DNA of 64,000 bases from Chitinophagaceae bacterium (lineage in GTDB: Bacteria > Bacteroidota > Bacteroidia > Chitinophagales > Chitinophagaceae). The notes beneath the pieces were generated by a model, which saw only the letters and a list, made by a program, of their open reading frames with translations, did no database searches and was not told where the DNA came from. Shown one piece after another: positions 42,912-52,303 of this stretch; the stretch's first letter is position 1; every line of letters starts with the position of its first letter. The stretch lies in contig JALHNJ010000009.1 in the NCBI GenBank assembly GCA_022843585.1, forward strand, positions 1-64,000, written 5' to 3'. The position numbers were made by a program, and so were the translations under genes.

Positions 42912-45668
42912 ATGGCGCAGGATAAAAACAACCGCCTTTATGTAGCTAATAATGAAGGGCTGTTGGTGTTTGATGGTACAAATTGGCAGGCATACCCAGT
43001 CCCTAATAAAACTATTCTGCGTTCAATTGGTTTTGGCCCGGGCCAAAAACTATTTGCTGGTGCTCAGGATGAAATTGGATATTTTGCCCCAGACAATTCA
43101 GGTCGTCTGCTTTTTACTTCTATAAAAAATCAATTACCCCTCAGCGACAGGATCTTTTCCGATGTATGGGAATTGGAAGTGGCTGGTAACGACGTTTTCT
43201 TCCGTACAAACGCTAAGATTTTTAAACTCAGTGATGAAAAATTTACGGTTTACCCGGCCCCATCCAACTGGATTTCGCTTCATAATGGCCAAGGCAGCAT
43301 TTTTGCACAAGATGATAAGGCCGGACTGATGCGCTACGAAAATGGCAATTGGAAAACTTATATTCAAAAGGATTTACTGCCGCCCGGTTTTTTTGTAACA
43401 GATATTGCTCCCTATAAAAAAGATACCAGTCTGGTGAGTACGGCTGGCCATGGTTTGTTTTTAATGATCGAAAACAAATTGCTTCCATTCCGATTTAGCT
43501 ATACTGATTTTAATGCCTTACAGCATATTACCTCACTATCCGTTCTTAATGATTCAACTTTTTTAATCGGTACTTATTTTAACGGAGTATACCACATCAG
43601 CCGGAAGGGAAGAGTACTGGAAAATGTATCTACCAAAAACGGGTTGCCTAATAACACGGTGCGTTTTGTATTTGATGATAAAAATGGCAATGCCTGGGCA
43701 GGGTTGGATAATGGCCTTGGCTTTTTTTCTTACAATAATTCTATACGTCATATTAACCCTCCTGCATTTAATAATGGTGCCGGTTATAATGCAATTGCAC
43801 AAGGCAGCGATTTATACTTTGCACTTTCTACGGGGCTTCATTGGCTCCCTTTAGAATCACAGGCTAATCTTAGTGCCATAACCAGCCAGCCGCAATTAAT
43901 AGTTAGCGGTCTCACCTGGAATATATCGGCTATAAACAACCAATTACTTGCCGGGCGGGATGATGGTTTATGGAAAATCAACAATCGACAGGCTACAATT
44001 TTTTCAGCTTCATCCGGCTATTGGAATGCTAAACTATTTCCGGGTGCACTACCAGAGCAAGTAGTAACTGGCAACTATACAGGTATTGAGAAATATACAT
44101 TGGTGGATGGAAAATTAACCAGGCTTGGGCAAGTAGGAAATTTTTCAGAGTCCAGCCGTTATATAGAAATGGATAATAAAAATATATGGGTATCACATCC
44201 CTACAGAGGAATATATAAAATTGATCCGGGTACCAATGCTGTTACTTTATTTACACAAAAAGATGGACTCCCTGCTGACCTCGACAACCATGTATTTAAA
44301 ATAAAAAGCAAGATTGTGTTTGCAACTTCGGCAGGTATTTATGTGTATGATGCCGCTAGTAATAAAATAATACTTGCAAAAGAGTTTGAGGCCTTGTTTG
44401 GAAAATTACCTATCCGTTATTTAAAAGAAGATGAGAAAGGCAACATCTGGTTTGTGCAGGAAAAAATGGTGGGAGTAGCCGATTACAGTACTGGCAATCC
44501 TGCTATTCATTATATACCTGAACTAAAAAATAAAATACTCAGCGGTTTTGAAAATATTTTCCCTTACAACACCCGAAATATTCTGATAGGTGGCGAAGCT
44601 GGCTTTTATAATATTGATTATGAAAAATACCGGGAAAGCATAAAACCTTTTTCTGCCTATTTAACCAGGGTAAAAACCATTAGCGGCGGCGATAGCATAT
44701 TGTATGGAGGTTACGTTTTTGACAGTAGTACCATTAGTAACAAAATTGAAATCCCCTTTAAGCAAAATTCATTGCAGTTTGCTTATGCCGCATCTGTTTT
44801 TGGGCAACACCCCGGGCTGGAGTTTAGCTATTATTTAGATGGCTTTGATGAAGGATGGAGTGATTGGGGCAATAAATTAGAAAAGGAATATACTAACCTG
44901 CCAGCTGGTTCCTACATCTTTAAAGTTAAAGCCAGAACTAGTCCATCTCATGAATCAACAGTTTACGAATACGCTTTCAATATTAAGCCACCCTGGTACG
45001 AAACCATCTGGGCTTATGCTTTATATGTTTTATTAGCCGGGTTAGCTCTTTTTGCGATTTTAAAATACCAGTCGAAAAGACACCGGAAAAAATTAGCCGC
45101 TAAGCGACTGGCCGACAAATTGCGGTTTGAAGAAGAGCAACAGCAAACAGCTTACCGCCATCAGTTGGAATTGGAGAAATCAGAAAAAGAATTAATTGGA
45201 TTACAAAATGAAAAATTAGCCGCTGAGATAACACATAAAAATGCCGAGCTGGCCAGCGCTACCATGAACCTGGTACAGAAAAAAGAATTTATTCTGAAAT
45301 TAAAAGCAGAGTTGCAGCAATTACAAAAAGCGGTGAAAGTGGGAGATGATAACCCGGAATTGAAAAAGGTTTTAAAAGCATTGTCCGAAGAAGAAAAGTT
45401 GGATGAAGAGTGGGAACATTTTTCGCACCATTTCAACAGTGTACATGGAGATTTTTTAACCATTTTAAAAAATAAATTTCCGTCGTTAAAGCCACATGAG
45501 CTACGACTTTGTGCTTATTTGCGCATGAATTTAAGCAGCAAAGAAATTGCACCACTGATGAGTATTTCCGTTCGGGGTGTTGAAATAAGCCGGTATAGAT
45601 TGCGTAAAAAAATGGTATTGCCTACAGAAATAAACCTTGTACAATATTTATTGGAGCTTAAGGCATAA
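42912..45668 (+). CDS. Transmembrane Y_Y_Y/LuxR-type sensor-regulator of the glucan locus
   Basis: 918 residues from the first ATG. The frame stays open to 42717, and 42786-42839 encodes a signal peptide (LLLLFLVVVWAISKSFAQ), so the real start is upstream at a non-standard codon or across a homopolymer error. Order: periplasmic beta-propeller repeats (~1-590), a Y_Y_Y domain (~615-690, ending IKPPWYETIW), one TM helix (~697-717), a coiled coil (~725-815) and a C-terminal LuxR-type HTH (~850-918, LKPHELRLCAYLRMNLSSKEIAPLM). There is no kinase or receiver domain; it is a one-component regulator sensing a periplasmic ligand. Its divergent position implies control of the beta-glucan genes. Confidence 0.85.
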   Translation: MAQDKNNRLYVANNEGLLVFDGTNWQAYPVPNKTILRSIGFGPGQKLFAGAQDEIGYFAPDNSGRLLFTSIKNQLPLSDRIFSDVWELEVAGNDVFFRTNAKIFKLSDEKFTVYPAPSNWISLHNGQGSIFAQDDKAGLMRYENGNWKTYIQKDLLPPGFFVTDIAPYKKDTSLVSTAGHGLFLMIENKLLPFRFSYTDFNALQHITSLSVLNDSTFLIGTYFNGVYHISRKGRVLENVSTKNGLPNNTVRFVFDDKNGNAWAGLDNGLGFFSYNNSIRHINPPAFNNGAGYNAIAQGSDLYFALSTGLHWLPLESQANLSAITSQPQLIVSGLTWNISAINNQLLAGRDDGLWKINNRQATIFSASSGYWNAKLFPGALPEQVVTGNYTGIEKYTLVDGKLTRLGQVGNFSESSRYIEMDNKNIWVSHPYRGIYKIDPGTNAVTLFTQKDGLPADLDNHVFKIKSKIVFATSAGIYVYDAASNKIILAKEFEALFGKLPIRYLKEDEKGNIWFVQEKMVGVADYSTGNPAIHYIPELKNKILSGFENIFPYNTRNILIGGEAGFYNIDYEKYRESIKPFSAYLTRVKTISGGDSILYGGYVFDSSTISNKIEIPFKQNSLQFAYAASVFGQHPGLEFSYYLDGFDEGWSDWGNKLEKEYTNLPAGSYIFKVKARTSPSHESTVYEYAFNIKPPWYETIWAYALYVLLAGLALFAILKYQSKRHRKKLAAKRLADKLRFEEEQQQTAYRHQLELEKSEKELIGLQNEKLAAEITHKNAELASATMNLVQKKEFILKLKAELQQLQKAVKVGDDNPELKKVLKALSEEEKLDEEWEHFSHHFNSVHGDFLTILKNKFPSLKPHELRLCAYLRMNLSSKEIAPLMSISVRGVEISRYRLRKKMVLPTEINLVQYLLELKA

Positions 45669-45752
45669 TAGCCTTCAGCCACAACCATTTCACACCGAAA
45701 TAGTTTCATTTCCCACCCTTTTCCTATCTTCCCTTTTCTTAACAAGCTTGCT

Positions 45753-46805
45753 ATGTTTAAATCGAAGATTGCCGGAATAGGAATGTATGTTCCCTCCAAT
45801 GTGGTTACCAATAATGACCTGTTGAAATACATGGATACCAGTGATGAGTGGATTCAAGAACGTACGGGTATAAAAGAACGACGCTTTGCCCACCGAACTG
45901 ATGAAACAACCACTACTATGGGTGTGGAGGCTGCCAAAATCGCCATTGAAAGAGCCGGCATCACTCCACAGGATATAGATTTTATCGTTTTTGCTACCTT
46001 AAGCCCTGACTATTATTTTCCGGGTTGTGGTGTTCTATTGCAACGGGCTATGAAGATGAAAGAAATTGGCGCCTTAGATGTACGCAACCAATGCAGTGGT
46101 TTTGTATATGCATTAAGTGTAGCCGACCAGTTCATTAAAACTGGTATGTATAAAAACATATTGGTGGTTGGTGCCGAAAAACACTCTTTCGGTTTAGACT
46201 TTACAACCAGGGGAAGAAATATTTCAGTAATATTTGGCGATGGTGCAGGGGCAGTAGTGTTACAACCTGCTGACATATCCTCTTCATCAGGTATTCTTTC
46301 TACTCATTTGCATAGTGATGGTGAAGCGGCAGAAATATTGGCAATGTATAATCCAGGAACCCATGCCAACCATTGGGTAAAGGAGAAAGTCGCTGATTTT
46401 AACAGCAATGAAATAGGCGATATGTTTATGAGTCATGAAATGATTGACAATGCGCAGAATTTTCCTTTCATGGACGGTCAATCTGTTTTTAAAAAAGCAG
46501 TAGTCAAATTTCCGGAAGTAATTATGGAAGCATTACAGCAAAACGGACTTCAAACCTCTGATTTAAAAATGCTGATTCCACACCAGGCTAATTTGCGCAT
46601 TGCACAATTTGTGCAACAAAAGCTAAAACTAAACGATGACCAAGTGTATAATAATATTCAAAAATATGGCAACACCACAGCAGCTTCTGTTCCAATTGCT
46701 CTTTGCGAAGCATGGGAAAGCGGAAAAATAAAGGAGGGTGATTTAGTTTGCCTGGCAGCATTTGGTAGCGGTTTTACCTGGGCCAGTGCTTTATTAAGAT
46801 GGTAA
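45753..46805 (+). CDS. fabH: 3-oxoacyl-ACP synthase III (FabH-like)
   Basis: 350 residues. A thiolase-fold condensing enzyme that joins acetyl-CoA (or a branched acyl-CoA) to malonyl-ACP to start fatty-acid synthesis. Catalytic triad: Cys114 in NQCSGFVYAL, His in IPHQANLRIA, and Asn in YGNTTAASVP. GDGAGAVVL is also present. The STEWI-like N-terminal motif appears as TSDEWIQERTGIKERRFA. The sequence is slightly longer than E. coli FabH (insert around residues 190-235 with HANHWVKEKV), as in FabH-related proteins that make other acyl products; the exact role is less sure than the fold. It stands alone, 85 bases after the regulator. Confidence 0.88.
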   Translation: MFKSKIAGIGMYVPSNVVTNNDLLKYMDTSDEWIQERTGIKERRFAHRTDETTTTMGVEAAKIAIERAGITPQDIDFIVFATLSPDYYFPGCGVLLQRAMKMKEIGALDVRNQCSGFVYALSVADQFIKTGMYKNILVVGAEKHSFGLDFTTRGRNISVIFGDGAGAVVLQPADISSSSGILSTHLHSDGEAAEILAMYNPGTHANHWVKEKVADFNSNEIGDMFMSHEMIDNAQNFPFMDGQSVFKKAVVKFPEVIMEALQQNGLQTSDLKMLIPHQANLRIAQFVQQKLKLNDDQVYNNIQKYGNTTAASVPIALCEAWESGKIKEGDLVCLAAFGSGFTWASALLRW

Positions 46806-46880
46806 TTGTGTATATGTCCCTTTATAATCATCTTCTAATAGTCAAATCGTTTTGGTAAGGTTATTGAACTGTTTACTAGT

Positions 46881-47300
46881 ATGAAAAGATTATTTCCTCT
46901 TTTAACCCTTATTTTAACAACCGTGATTGCTGATGCCCAAGAGAACAGTTGGAAGATAAAACTGAACAATAAAACATTGGTAGCTACGACCGATGAAGAT
47001 GAAAATAAAAACAGTATAAAAATAAAGTCAGAAGAGTGGAAGAAAAATGGATGCCTGGAAATACAGTTTACAGAAGCTGAACCTGATACCTGGTGGCGGT
47101 CTTTTCTTTTTTATGATGAAAATGACAATGAGATATTAAGAAAGGACAGCGTTACCTCGTATAAAATAAAGATTGGGTTTTTACGTAAGTCCTTCGCAGG
47201 AAAAAAAGAAATAAGAATCTACACTACAATAAGTCCCAAAGACCCTAACCTCGCAGTGAGAGTTCGTCGGGTACATTTATGTACATTGCGGCTTCAATAA
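46881..47300 (+). CDS. Hypothetical secreted protein
   Basis: 139 residues, family not recognised. A signal peptide of ~19 residues (LLTLILTTVIADAQ) precedes a compact beta-rich domain (SWKIKLNNKTLVATTDEDENKNSIKIKSEEW-type strands, then IQFTEAEPDTWWRSFLFYDEND and KEIRIYTTISPKD). It ends 3 bases before the lipid kinase gene, so they are probably one transcript. It is likely periplasmic; no motif suggests an activity. Confidence 0.65.
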   Translation: MKRLFPLLTLILTTVIADAQENSWKIKLNNKTLVATTDEDENKNSIKIKSEEWKKNGCLEIQFTEAEPDTWWRSFLFYDENDNEILRKDSVTSYKIKIGFLRKSFAGKKEIRIYTTISPKDPNLAVRVRRVHLCTLRLQ

Positions 47301-47303
47301 TAC

Positions 47304-48206
47304 ATGAGCCGCAACATTATTTATATTATTAATCCCATTTCCGGTACCCGTACCAAGAAAGATTTGCAAGAATATATAGAGAAAAAAACAACGGAGAAAA
47401 AAGTTCCTTTCCAAATTTTTCCATCTGTTGCCAGTGGCGATTATTCTTTTCTTCATTCTATTATTAAAGAACAAAAAGTAACAGACATTGTAATTGCCGG
47501 GGGTGATGGAACAGTAAACCAGGTGGTAGGCAGCTTAATGGAGTTACCTGTGAACTTTGGGATTATTCCCTGTGGTTCTGGGAATGGGTTAGCTTATACA
47601 GCCAAAATTCCGAAGCAACCGGCCAAAGCTTTGAACATTATTTTCAACGGAAAAGCTTCGGCTATTGATGGCTTTACTATTAATAAGCAATTTGCCTGTA
47701 TGCTTTGCGGGTTAGGATTTGATGCAAAAGTGGCACATGATTTTGCAGAACAATCAAAAAGAGGGTTGGCAACTTATGTAAAGCAAGTAGTAAAAAATTT
47801 CTTTTCCGCCAGCACTTATAATTTTGAATTAACGGTTAACAACAAGATTATAAAAACAGAGGCCTACTTCATCAGCATTGCTAATAGCAACCAGTTTGGA
47901 AATAATTTTACCATTGCTCCCGAAGCAAGCCTGAGCGATGGATTGCTCGATATTGTTATTGTAACCAATCAAAGCAAGCTGAGTTTACTACTGCAAACAC
48001 TAAAACAAGTTCGGGGAAAGAATAAATTACAGACCGGGGCTGTAACCGGAAAAGAAAAAGGGGTTATTTATTTTCAAACAGATAAACTAACAATAAAGAA
48101 CCTCTCTGTTGCGCCATTGCATATTGATGGCGATCCTGCCGAAACGCCTGAAAAAATAGAGATAGTGATGAAAAAGAAAGTTTTTCGGCTTATTCAGCCC
48201 ATATAA
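47304..48206 (+). CDS. Diacylglycerol kinase-family lipid kinase (YegS/BmrU-like)
   Basis: 300 residues. DAGK catalytic domain: NPISGTRTKKDL at the N-terminus, then DIVIAGGDGTVNQVVG (nucleotide-binding GGDGT) and GIIPCGSGNGLAYT. The C-terminal beta-domain (ISIANSNQFGNNFTIAPEASLSDGLLDIVIV) fits YegS/BmrU and bacterial sphingosine/ceramide-kinase-like enzymes. It phosphorylates a lipid alcohol at the membrane; Bacteroidota make sphingolipids, so a sphingoid substrate is possible but not shown. It ends 4 bases before the stop of the convergent patatin gene. Confidence 0.88.
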   Translation: MSRNIIYIINPISGTRTKKDLQEYIEKKTTEKKVPFQIFPSVASGDYSFLHSIIKEQKVTDIVIAGGDGTVNQVVGSLMELPVNFGIIPCGSGNGLAYTAKIPKQPAKALNIIFNGKASAIDGFTINKQFACMLCGLGFDAKVAHDFAEQSKRGLATYVKQVVKNFFSASTYNFELTVNNKIIKTEAYFISIANSNQFGNNFTIAPEASLSDGLLDIVIVTNQSKLSLLLQTLKQVRGKNKLQTGAVTGKEKGVIYFQTDKLTIKNLSVAPLHIDGDPAETPEKIEIVMKKKVFRLIQPI

Positions 48207-48210
48207 AACA

Positions 48211-50487
48211 CTACCATCTTCTTGGAAAAATGCTATTTCTTTGAGAAGAATCCGCCGCATTTTTTTTACTAAATAAATCAAGCATTTGCTGGAACCCCTT
48301 TGTATTAGATGGTGAATGAATAGACCCAACAATATCTTTTTCTTCCCGCTTAGTAAGATGAAAGCTTAATGCCGCTTTATCTTGCTGGTTATCGGCTGCA
48401 TACTGAAACGCAATTTTATAAACAGGGATGTTATTATTTGTAGTATAGTAATTCAATAAATCATTTTGCGAATACTCCATCATCTTAAACCAGTTGTGTT
48501 GCAGCAATAAGAAAGGCTTGGTGATATGGTCACTGATATCGTCCGATACATAAGGCACTTCCCAACCTCCGGCAGTTCGGTCTCTTATTTGTATTATTAA
48601 TACACCGCTGGTATTTTCCTTAATCCAATCATCGAACGATGATAAGAACCGAAGGGTAGTTTCCTGTCCATAATTATCTCTCAATCCTGCATCCATTACA
48701 TCCACCACAGGATTGGATGGAAGCCACACATTGGGCAATACTACCGGGAACGTAGCATTCATTCGTAATGCTGTAAGCATACGAATATTGTACGGGTCTT
48801 GCTTTGCAAAAAATCTGGTGAAGTCAATCACATCAGGATCCACAAAAGGTATGGAAGTGGTATCCTGTGGTGCCAGCATCATAAACCGAACTGGTTGTGT
48901 GCTGATGATCATTTTGCGGCTATCTCTTGTAACAACTGAGCCAAAAAACATTAGTGGAATGTTGGTTGCCTTTTCATCGGCTTCATAATCCCGCAATTGT
49001 TTGTTTAAATATCCATTGGTATTACTGTTCAACTTTTCTTCAAAAGCAAAGCCTCTGTCTTTTACATACTTATAAGGACCAATAGAAAACTTTTGTGCCG
49101 GCGCAATTAAGTCTCTCGCAAAAAATGAAGTAAATAACGGATTCAACAGGTCACCGGAAATATCATCCACATATTGTTTATCCTGCAGGTATATATTATT
49201 GCCTTGCTGTCTTCTTAAATATAATTCCCGGAAGTAGGCTGCTCCAATCATTCCACCGGATGCACCATTGATGAGGAATGTTTTCTTCATAATGTCGCCT
49301 TTGGTAATACTATCTAAGTGCTGCAGCACACTCATCGTAAATGTAGCACTGCGATGGCCGCCGCCACTTGTATTTATCAAAACCAACAATGGTTTTTCAC
49401 TATCCTGTTTTTTTTTCCAGGTATTTAAAATACTAATCATATTCTGTTTGTCTGCATCCATATTCTCTTTGGTGCATAAAGCAAGCAAACCTTCACGGGT
49501 ATAAGCAGGACGTTCATCCTTATTCCAATAATTTATACCATATGCTTTATTACGAGGATCGATCCAATCCTTTTGATAAAAAATATTCAAAATCAGCACT
49601 AACCCTACCAGATACGGAATACTCCAGCTTTGTAAAAAATAAGTGATAGCACCAGCCACACCAATTAAAATAGAAAAGAAAATAGTAATACTGGCAGCAG
49701 CAGGTAATTGAAAAAAAGCACTATCAAGCAAAAAGCCAATCATCACCAAAAAAAGAAAAGCAAAAAATACAGAGAGAATAGCTGCAAAGTGATGCCGCTT
49801 AAAAATAGATGCTACAAATTCATCTGTATAATGCGATACATCTCTTACTGGCCGCAGGCGAAATGGTGATTCTAAATAAGTTTCCACTTTCATTAATGTT
49901 CCGCCATAATAAACCTCTTTTATAGGACTTAAATGAGTGATATACGATTGTGGATTAGAAAACATCGGCATCATTCTGCGAAGAATTGAACGATCGGCAC
50001 GAAAAAAATAAATAAGTGATGCTGCTAAAATAAAAATCAAGCCGCTGGTAAAGCCGCCAAATAAGAATAATACTTCAGTTGTGGTAATTAACTCTTTAAA
50101 ATGTGCAAACTGGTATGCTTTGAAAAAATAAAACACAAGAAAAAGCCCGGGTATAATTGAATTATTAATACAATATTTTAAAAATGGATTGGTAGTAGCT
50201 GCCAGAAAACGAAAATGTTTGGTAAACAAAATAAAACTGGAAATATTCCAGCTCATAATAAACATACCAATAGCGGCACCAACTATAGCAGAGCTGATCG
50301 GGTTTACATTACCCAAATATTCCGGTGCAAGAAATAATGAATCCGCACCGAATGTTTTCATGAAACTTCCATTCACTGTACTGAACATAATGAACCAGAA
50401 AAGCAGCAACACCTGGTACTTCCTGAAATGAAGAAACAGTAATTGAATAGGAAAGGAATAAAAAAATCCCCGGAGCCAGGCTTTCAT
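48211..50487 (-). CDS. Multi-pass membrane protein with patatin-like lipase domain
   Basis: 758 residues. The first ~310 residues carry about eight hydrophobic segments (LLLFWFIMFSTVNG, ISSAIVGAAIGMFIMSW and others). Then a patatin domain begins: oxyanion motif TSGGGHRSATF, nucleophile Ser in INGASGGMIGAAYF (GxSxG), and the catalytic Asp in VMDAGLRDNYG (DxG dyad). Patatins hydrolyse acyl chains from phospholipids or other lipids. The fusion to a membrane region is larger than in typical RssA-type patatins. Convergent with a lipid kinase gene. Substrate unknown. Confidence 0.82.
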   Translation of the reverse strand: MKAWLRGFFYSFPIQLLFLHFRKYQVLLLFWFIMFSTVNGSFMKTFGADSLFLAPEYLGNVNPISSAIVGAAIGMFIMSWNISSFILFTKHFRFLAATTNPFLKYCINNSIIPGLFLVFYFFKAYQFAHFKELITTTEVLFLFGGFTSGLIFILAASLIYFFRADRSILRRMMPMFSNPQSYITHLSPIKEVYYGGTLMKVETYLESPFRLRPVRDVSHYTDEFVASIFKRHHFAAILSVFFAFLFLVMIGFLLDSAFFQLPAAASITIFFSILIGVAGAITYFLQSWSIPYLVGLVLILNIFYQKDWIDPRNKAYGINYWNKDERPAYTREGLLALCTKENMDADKQNMISILNTWKKKQDSEKPLLVLINTSGGGHRSATFTMSVLQHLDSITKGDIMKKTFLINGASGGMIGAAYFRELYLRRQQGNNIYLQDKQYVDDISGDLLNPLFTSFFARDLIAPAQKFSIGPYKYVKDRGFAFEEKLNSNTNGYLNKQLRDYEADEKATNIPLMFFGSVVTRDSRKMIISTQPVRFMMLAPQDTTSIPFVDPDVIDFTRFFAKQDPYNIRMLTALRMNATFPVVLPNVWLPSNPVVDVMDAGLRDNYGQETTLRFLSSFDDWIKENTSGVLIIQIRDRTAGGWEVPYVSDDISDHITKPFLLLQHNWFKMMEYSQNDLLNYYTTNNNIPVYKIAFQYAADNQQDKAALSFHLTKREEKDIVGSIHSPSNTKGFQQMLDLFSKKNAADSSQRNSIFPRRW

Positions 50488-50556
50488 TTTTTAGAAAAAT
50501 AGTTTCGACTTAAAAATACTGATAAATACTTGCGAAATCAAGCTATATATAGACGC

Positions 50557-51471
50557 TTACTTTAGTCGGAGACTAAACGAAAAAACGGAAAGCACTAATA
50601 TGCATGCCAATAACAGGTGCAGAGGTTGCGCAATAGCGGGAACATTATAAAATGCCATAACTAATCCGGCAACAATTGTTGCTACTATACACCCAAGAAT
50701 AAAAAATGTATTTGCCTGCAACGATTTAATGCCTCTTGATTTAAACCAAAGTGCTATGCCCCCGATAGCAACAAGCCATGAAAAACTTCTATGAATAATG
50801 AATATGCTATCCAATCTTGAAATCCAAAGTTCCCGCTGCTGATATTTTAACGATTTTGAAATTTCATCAATTTGCTCCCGCACTTGTGTCCCTAATATAA
50901 TTTGAATCAGGAGTATTACAATAAGCGAATAAGATAAATATTTTAAAAACTTTGCTTCTATTTTCCGTTCTGCTTGTAGCTTATAGATAATTATTAATGG
51001 CACGGCTGCAATCAGCAATGCTACCAGCATATGTATGGTTACTTTAACTACGGCAAGATTATGGTCCACTACTTTCTTTCCTAACCAACCTTGAAAGCCA
51101 ACCGCAACCAACAGGAATAAAGAAAGTAAAACAACGGGCAGATTACTTCTGCGAAACTTTCTAAAACTCCAGATAAAATGGATGAAAATAAAAACACCGA
51201 GTAAAGCACCAAGCAAACGATTTATGTATTCGATCCAGGTGTGGTATACATTGAATGTATGGTCAATGTCCTGGGCCTTCAGGTATTTTTCAAAATCCGG
51301 GGGCAATTGGTCGGCACTGGTGGGTGGTATCCAGCGACCGAAACAGGTAGGCCAATCGGGGCAACCCATTCCACTTTGCGTCATCCGCACAACCCCACCT
51401 GCCAATATTACTAAAAAGACCATTATGGTTACAAACCAGGTATACTGCAGGTATTTTTTGTTGGAATCCAT
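50557..51471 (-). CDS. ctaA: Heme A synthase (COX15/CtaA family)
   Basis: 304 residues, with about eight membrane helices. It oxidises heme O to heme A for cytochrome aa3-type oxidases. Features are the N-terminal VRMTQSGMGCPDWPTCFG loop, conserved His in the helices (YHTWIEYINR, HNLAVVKVTIHMLV, IIHRSFSWLV, AQPLHLLLA) and ILGTQVREQID after helix 5. The order of helices and histidines is that of COX15/CtaA. The usual heme O synthase (ctaB) is not adjacent. It diverges from rnhB, 64 bases apart, with a TAATTTTG box just before its ATG. Confidence 0.93.
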   Translation of the reverse strand: MDSNKKYLQYTWFVTIMVFLVILAGGVVRMTQSGMGCPDWPTCFGRWIPPTSADQLPPDFEKYLKAQDIDHTFNVYHTWIEYINRLLGALLGVFIFIHFIWSFRKFRRSNLPVVLLSLFLLVAVGFQGWLGKKVVDHNLAVVKVTIHMLVALLIAAVPLIIIYKLQAERKIEAKFLKYLSYSLIVILLIQIILGTQVREQIDEISKSLKYQQRELWISRLDSIFIIHRSFSWLVAIGGIALWFKSRGIKSLQANTFFILGCIVATIVAGLVMAFYNVPAIAQPLHLLLACILVLSVFSFSLRLK

Positions 51472-51535
51472 TGCGAAGCAAAATTAACTGCACTTGTTTG
51501 CTAAAAATAATTTTTGTTGACTGAAATTGCAGCAA

Positions 51536-52132
51536 ATGTTAGCTTCCTTTTATCAAAAAGAATTAATAGAAGCCGGTTGCGATGAAGCCGGAAGGGGTTG
51601 CTATGCCGGGCCTGTGTTTGCAGCGGCTGTTATTTTGCCTAAAGATTTTCATCACCCTTTGTTGAATGACTCCAAACAGCTTTCAGAAAAACAGAGGGGT
51701 GAATTAAGACCCATTATAGAAAAAGAAGCCATTTCGTTTGCTGTTGCTTCTGTTAGCAATGAAGAAATCGACCAAATAAATATTCTGAATGCATCTTTTA
51801 AGGCGATGCATTTGGCTTTGGATAAGTTGAAGAAAAAACCACAGCTCTTATTGATTGACGGCAATCGCTTTGTTCCTTACAAAAAAATTCCACATCAATG
51901 TTTTATAAAGGGTGATGGCCGATTTGCTGCTATTGCTGCGGCAAGTATATTGGCTAAAACGTACCGGGATGAATATATGTATCAGCTACATCACCAATTT
52001 CCGCATTATGGATGGGATAGAAATAAAGGGTACGGCACTTTAGTTCACCGGGAGGCAATTTCAGCGTTTGGTCTTTGTGATCATCATCGGAAGAGTTTTA
52101 AGTTATTGCCGGTGCAGGCTGAAATGTTTTAA
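51536..52132 (+). CDS. rnhB: Ribonuclease HII
   Basis: 198 residues from the ATG at 51536; the longest frame begins at a TTG three codons earlier. It cuts the RNA strand of RNA-DNA hybrids and single embedded ribonucleotides. RNase HII motifs are [21 protein letters not shown] (DEAGRG, Asp-Glu metal ligands), [20 protein letters not shown] and a later ligand region in [15 protein letters not shown], then [11 protein letters not shown]. Length is normal. Stands alone. Confidence 0.95.
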   Translation: MLASFYQKELIEAGCDEAGRGCYAGPVFAAAVILPKDFHHPLLNDSKQLSEKQRGELRPIIEKEAISFAVASVSNEEIDQINILNASFKAMHLALDKLKKKPQLLLIDGNRFVPYKKIPHQCFIKGDGRFAAIAAASILAKTYRDEYMYQLHHQFPHYGWDRNKGYGTLVHREAISAFGLCDHHRKSFKLLPVQAEMF

Positions 52133-52303
52133 TTTTTATCACGCAAAGACGCTAAGGGACAAAGCCGCAAAGGAAAACTTAAAGACAATAAGACTAATCG
52201 CAAATGGTGAGTAGAATTACCGAACGATGAAGTGAGACCTTCTTCCACTGGAAGAAGCTAGACAACAGGTGATGATAGTAGCAATTTGCTGGCATCATAA
52301 TTT
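52133..52303. other. Intergenic spacer with degenerate CGCAAAG repeats
   Basis: Contains a short array of CGCAAAG/ACGCTAAG-like units at about 52141-52176 (ACGCAAAGACGC ... CCGCAAAGG). Similar short motifs are widespread between bacterial genes and have no agreed function. No gene seen. Confidence 0.4.

Noticed and set aside
42912-45668. Hybrid two-component histidine kinase
   Set aside because: Propeller and Y_Y_Y domains are typical of hybrid kinases, but no H-box, ATPase or receiver motif follows the membrane helix. The output is an HTH.
52141-52176. CGCAAAG units as a possible CRISPR or iteron array
   Set aside because: The units are short, irregular and without unique spacers. Similar runs are common intergenic debris in many genomes.
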